From NCBI RefSeq assembly GCF_001679325.1, contig NZ_LZMX01000030.1: a stretch of 64,000 bases of DNA. One strand, written 5' to 3'. Both the position numbers and the translations under genes were made by a program. Numbering within the stretch: position 1 is the stretch's first letter; each line of letters begins with the position of its first letter. The notes under the pieces are model-generated. The model searched no databases, had not been told where the DNA came from, and worked only from the letters and a program-made list of their open reading frames with translations. Below, one piece after another: positions 60,903 through 64,000 of the stretch. The stretch comes from Haemophilus_D parainfluenzae_AD (GTDB lineage Bacteria > Pseudomonadota > Gammaproteobacteria > Enterobacterales > Pasteurellaceae).

Positions 60903-63836
60903 ATGGCGCTTTCACTTCCGCTTTCGACTGAAAAACTCATTCAACTTGGCGAAGTGCTTTGCCAACATTTCCCTGAAATGAATCTTGATGAAATAACCCA
61001 ACAAATCGAGCAAGAGGCAACAGATCTCACGACACCAATCGGACAAATAAACTATGCCATCAGTCTGTCTAATTTCTTGGAAAAAGTCTTAAAAAAACAA
61101 CCGCACTTTTTAGCCCAATGGTGGCAAACACCTCCTCAATTTTCTGATTGTCAACATTACGCTAGCCGTTTAGCAGATCAACTCTCCGCTATCCAAAACG
61201 AAGAACAGCTTTACAAAACGCTACGAGATTTTCGTAATCAAGAAATGGCAAAACTCAGTTTCTGCCAAAGTTTAAATCTTGCTACTGTAGAAGAAATTTT
61301 TATTCGTCTTTCTCAACTTGCTGAGAGTCTTATCATTGGTACGAGAGATTGGCTGTACAAGCAAGCTTGCGAAGAAATGGGCACACCTTGCGATGAAAAT
61401 GGCAACCCACAGCAACTCTATATTCTTGGCATGGGAAAATTAGGTGGTTTTGAGCTAAATTTCTCCTCTGATATTGATTTAATTTTTACCTATCCTTCAC
61501 AAGGCGAAACTGTTGGTACAAGACGAGCTGTTGGTAACGCTAAATTTTTTACCCGTTTAGGGCAACGTCTAATTAATGCGTTGGATCAATTTACGCCAGA
61601 TGGCTTTGTCTATCGTACAGATATGCGTCTTCGTCCTTTTGGCGACAGCGGTGCGCTTGCCTTAAGTTTTTCTGCGATGGAGCAATATTACCAAGATCAA
61701 GGGCGAGACTGGGAACGTTATGCCATGATCAAAGGACGTATTTTAGGAGCAAATGAGCAAGATCCCAATGTAAAAACCTTGCAGCAATTACTTCGTCCTT
61801 TTGTATATCGACGCTATATTGATTTTAGTGTGATTCAAGCTTTACGTGAAATGAAAGGAAAAATTGAGCGTGAAGTGCGACGTCGTGGCTTAAAAGACAA
61901 TATTAAACTAGGCGCAGGCGGGATTCGAGAAATCGAATTTATTGTACAAGTTTTCCAACTGATTCGTGGTGGCCGCGAGATCAAACTCCAGCAACATGAA
62001 TTGCTTAAACTTCTCCCTGAAATACGAGATCTTAGTTTAATTACGCCTCAACAATATCATGAATTAAGAGACGCTTATATCTTCCTTCGTCATACGGAAA
62101 ACGTGCTACAAGCCATTGATGATCAACAGACGCAACTTCTCCCAACAGATGAAGAAAATCGCCTTAGATTAATGGTCGCTTGTCGAGAATACACTTACTT
62201 AGATGAGAAAAATCAAACTACGATGAAATCTTATCCAATTAAAAACTGGGATGATTTCTATCAAATACTACAAGCACACCAACAAAAAGTGCGGTCAGTT
62301 TTTGATGCATTAATTGGTGAAGAAAAAGATGAACGTACCGATGACAATAATCAGTGGATTGATTTTTTAGAAAGTGATCTCGATGATATTGAACAAATGT
62401 TGGTCGATAATCACATTGATGAGGATGCGATTTCCGATATCTTAGATAAACTTATTCAATTCAAAGAGGGACTTGCGCGCCGGGTTATTGGCTCTCGAGG
62501 TCGAGAAGTTTTAGCTCACTTATTGCCAGATATCTTCACCCAAATATTTGAGCAAAAAAATTACCGCACTTTATTGCCGCGCATCCTAAATATTGTGGAT
62601 AAAATTGCAAGTAGAACGACGTATTTGGAATTGCTCTTAGAAAATCCCCAAGCCATTGAGCAGCTTATTGAACTATGTTCGCAATCTCAGATGATTGCCG
62701 AACAAGTAGCTCGTTTCCCTATTCTACTCGATGAATTATTAAATACTAAAGCGCTACGTAATCCATTGCCGTTCACACAGTACCCTGATGAATTGAAACA
62801 ATATATGCTGAGATTACCACAAGATGATGAAGAGCAATTTATTGATGGCTTACGTCAATTCAAACAGTCCATTTTATTACGTGTTGCATCTGCAGATATT
62901 CTTGACGTATTGCCTGTTATGAAAGTGAGCGATCATCTCACTTATCTGGCTGAAGCAATTATTGATGCCGTTGTCAATTTTGCCTGGCAACAAGTTAGTC
63001 AACGCTTTGGTGTACCTGAATATCTAGTAGGTAAAACAGAAAAAGGCTTTTTAGTCATTGGCTACGGTAAATTAGGCGGAATTGAACTCGGGTATAAATC
63101 CGATTTGGATTTAGTCTTTTTATACCAAGCTATTGAAGGACAAACTATCGGTGGAAAAAAATCAATTGATAGTAACCAGTTCTATTTAAGATTGGCTCAA
63201 AAAATTGTTAGCATCTTTAGTATGAATACGAGTGCTGGCATACTTTACGATGTTGATATGCGATTACGTCCTTCAGGTGATGCGGGCTTACTAGGCTGTT
63301 CGCTTCAAGCATTTGAAAACTATCAACTCAATGAGGCTTGGACTTGGGAAAAGCAAGCGCTTGTCCGTAGCCGCGCCATTTTTGGAGAAACTGAATTAAA
63401 AGCGGAATTTGAAAAAATTCGCTGTAATGTACTTTCTGCTCAAAGAGATATTAATCAACTAAAAATTGAAGTAAGAGACATGCGTGAAAAAATGTACGAA
63501 CATCTATCTCATACAAAAGAAGGCTTTTTTAATATCAAAACAGATCGTGGTGGCATTACCGATATTGAATTTATCGCCCAATATCTGATGCTTGCGAATG
63601 CTCCAGCTAATCCAATATTAACTAAATGGTCTGATAACGTCCGCATCTTTGATTCAATGGCAGAATATCACATTATTTCTCTAGCAGAGTGTGAAAAGCT
63701 CAAATCCTGCTACGTGACACTACGTAATAAAATTCATCACCTGAACTTATTAGGAAATCCTGTCATTGTTGATGATTCGGCGTTTGCAGAAGAAAGAGAA
63801 TTTGTTTGTTCTTTCTGGTATAAGCTCTTTTCTTAA
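60903..63836 (+). CDS. glnE: Bifunctional glutamine synthetase adenylyltransferase/deadenylyltransferase
   Basis: Adds and removes AMP on glutamine synthetase in response to PII and glutamine. The 977 residues hold two nucleotidyltransferase domains: GMGKLGGFELNFSSDIDLIF (near residue 176) and GYGKLGGIELGYKSDLDLVF (near 720), each with RLRPFGDSG or RLRPSGDAG. It starts three bases after miaA and is complete. Uptake sequences lie at 61100, 62287 and 62563. Confidence 0.97.
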   Translation: MALSLPLSTEKLIQLGEVLCQHFPEMNLDEITQQIEQEATDLTTPIGQINYAISLSNFLEKVLKKQPHFLAQWWQTPPQFSDCQHYASRLADQLSAIQNEEQLYKTLRDFRNQEMAKLSFCQSLNLATVEEIFIRLSQLAESLIIGTRDWLYKQACEEMGTPCDENGNPQQLYILGMGKLGGFELNFSSDIDLIFTYPSQGETVGTRRAVGNAKFFTRLGQRLINALDQFTPDGFVYRTDMRLRPFGDSGALALSFSAMEQYYQDQGRDWERYAMIKGRILGANEQDPNVKTLQQLLRPFVYRRYIDFSVIQALREMKGKIEREVRRRGLKDNIKLGAGGIREIEFIVQVFQLIRGGREIKLQQHELLKLLPEIRDLSLITPQQYHELRDAYIFLRHTENVLQAIDDQQTQLLPTDEENRLRLMVACREYTYLDEKNQTTMKSYPIKNWDDFYQILQAHQQKVRSVFDALIGEEKDERTDDNNQWIDFLESDLDDIEQMLVDNHIDEDAISDILDKLIQFKEGLARRVIGSRGREVLAHLLPDIFTQIFEQKNYRTLLPRILNIVDKIASRTTYLELLLENPQAIEQLIELCSQSQMIAEQVARFPILLDELLNTKALRNPLPFTQYPDELKQYMLRLPQDDEEQFIDGLRQFKQSILLRVASADILDVLPVMKVSDHLTYLAEAIIDAVVNFAWQQVSQRFGVPEYLVGKTEKGFLVIGYGKLGGIELGYKSDLDLVFLYQAIEGQTIGGKKSIDSNQFYLRLAQKIVSIFSMNTSAGILYDVDMRLRPSGDAGLLGCSLQAFENYQLNEAWTWEKQALVRSRAIFGETELKAEFEKIRCNVLSAQRDINQLKIEVRDMREKMYEHLSHTKEGFFNIKTDRGGITDIEFIAQYLMLANAPANPILTKWSDNVRIFDSMAEYHIISLAECEKLKSCYVTLRNKIHHLNLLGNPVIVDDSAFAEEREFVCSFWYKLFS

Positions 63837-63842
63837 AAAATT

Positions 63843-63881
63843 AAAGGAGTCTATCCCCATATACTTGAGATAAACTCCTTT
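63843..63881 (+). terminator. Likely glnE terminator
   Basis: AAAGGAGT pairs with ACTCCTTT, extended inside by TATC/GATA, with a 13-base loop. The tail is ATATATATT rather than a pure T-run, so strength is uncertain. Confidence 0.5.
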
Positions 63882-63966
63882 ATATATATTCTCTACGTAA
63901 AAACAGCCTAACTTTCTACCGCACTTATATTGTCAAAGTAATCTTTAACAAAAATCCATAAACAAA

Positions 63967-63992
63967 AACCCCAAGCTCTTTAGCTCGGGGTT
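63967..63992 (-). terminator. Terminator of a minus-strand gene beyond the right edge
   Basis: AACCCC and AGCT pair with AGCT and GGGGTT (one A/C mismatch) around a short loop. A T-run follows on the minus strand. It implies a gene on the minus strand ending just outside the window. Confidence 0.7.
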
Positions 63993-64000
63993 CACATTCA

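Overview
The window is an A+T-rich stretch of a Pasteurellaceae chromosome, almost certainly genus Haemophilus. The strongest sign is the 9-base uptake signal sequence AAGTGCGGT (or ACCGCACTT). I counted about 56 copies by eye, close to one per 1.1 kb, which is the H. influenzae type of signal. Protein families and local gene orders also match what I recall of H. influenzae Rd: aceF-aceE-mgsA-ydgA-dnaK, comNOPQ-recC, thiBPQ-bioB, ptsHI-crr with rsgA and orn, and tsaE-amiB-mutL-miaA-glnE. A complete lacZ and blocks joined in a different order point to a relative such as H. parainfluenzae rather than H. influenzae itself. The species call is inference.

Layout, left to right. 1-11.8 kb: pyruvate dehydrogenase (aceF cut by the left edge, aceE), methylglyoxal synthase, a YdgA-type protein, then dnaK and dnaJ with two unrelated genes (a GyrI-like protein and metY) between them. 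11.9-17 kb: a cystine transporter, the molybdate importer modABC and divergent modE. 17-26 kb: nrdR-ribD-degS-yfbR, then recC behind the competence pseudopilin genes comNOPQ, which carry a textbook CRP-S (Sxy-dependent) site. 26-31.3 kb: suhB, bioB and thiBPQ with a TPP riboswitch. 31.4-38.4 kb: grxD, a lemA/TPM operon, ompA (P5) and a large FAD/Fe-S dehydrogenase. 38.4-46.9 kb: valS, small envelope proteins, holC, fumC, a chalcone-isomerase-fold protein, rimK and grxA. 47-54 kb: lacZ, manA and the general PTS genes crr-ptsI-ptsH. 54-64 kb: rsgA, orn, two identical tRNA-Gly genes and tsaE-amiB-mutL-miaA-glnE.

The genes fall into coherent groups. CRP-type sites are seen or suspected at lacZ, fumC, ptsH and comN, so sugar status (PTS), carbon use and DNA uptake are linked through cAMP-CRP. 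Many genes end in hairpins, several built from head-to-head uptake sequences. Intercistronic hairpins after modA and ptsH would favour the first, abundant product.

I found no phage, insertion sequence, CRISPR array, toxin-antitoxin pair or defence island; this is mostly core genome. The least explained items are a possible small RNA between ompA and ydiJ, the two-gene insertion between dnaK and dnaJ, the lacZ promoter that overlaps the manA terminator, the lemA-TPM-TPM operon, and a charged inner-membrane lipoprotein.
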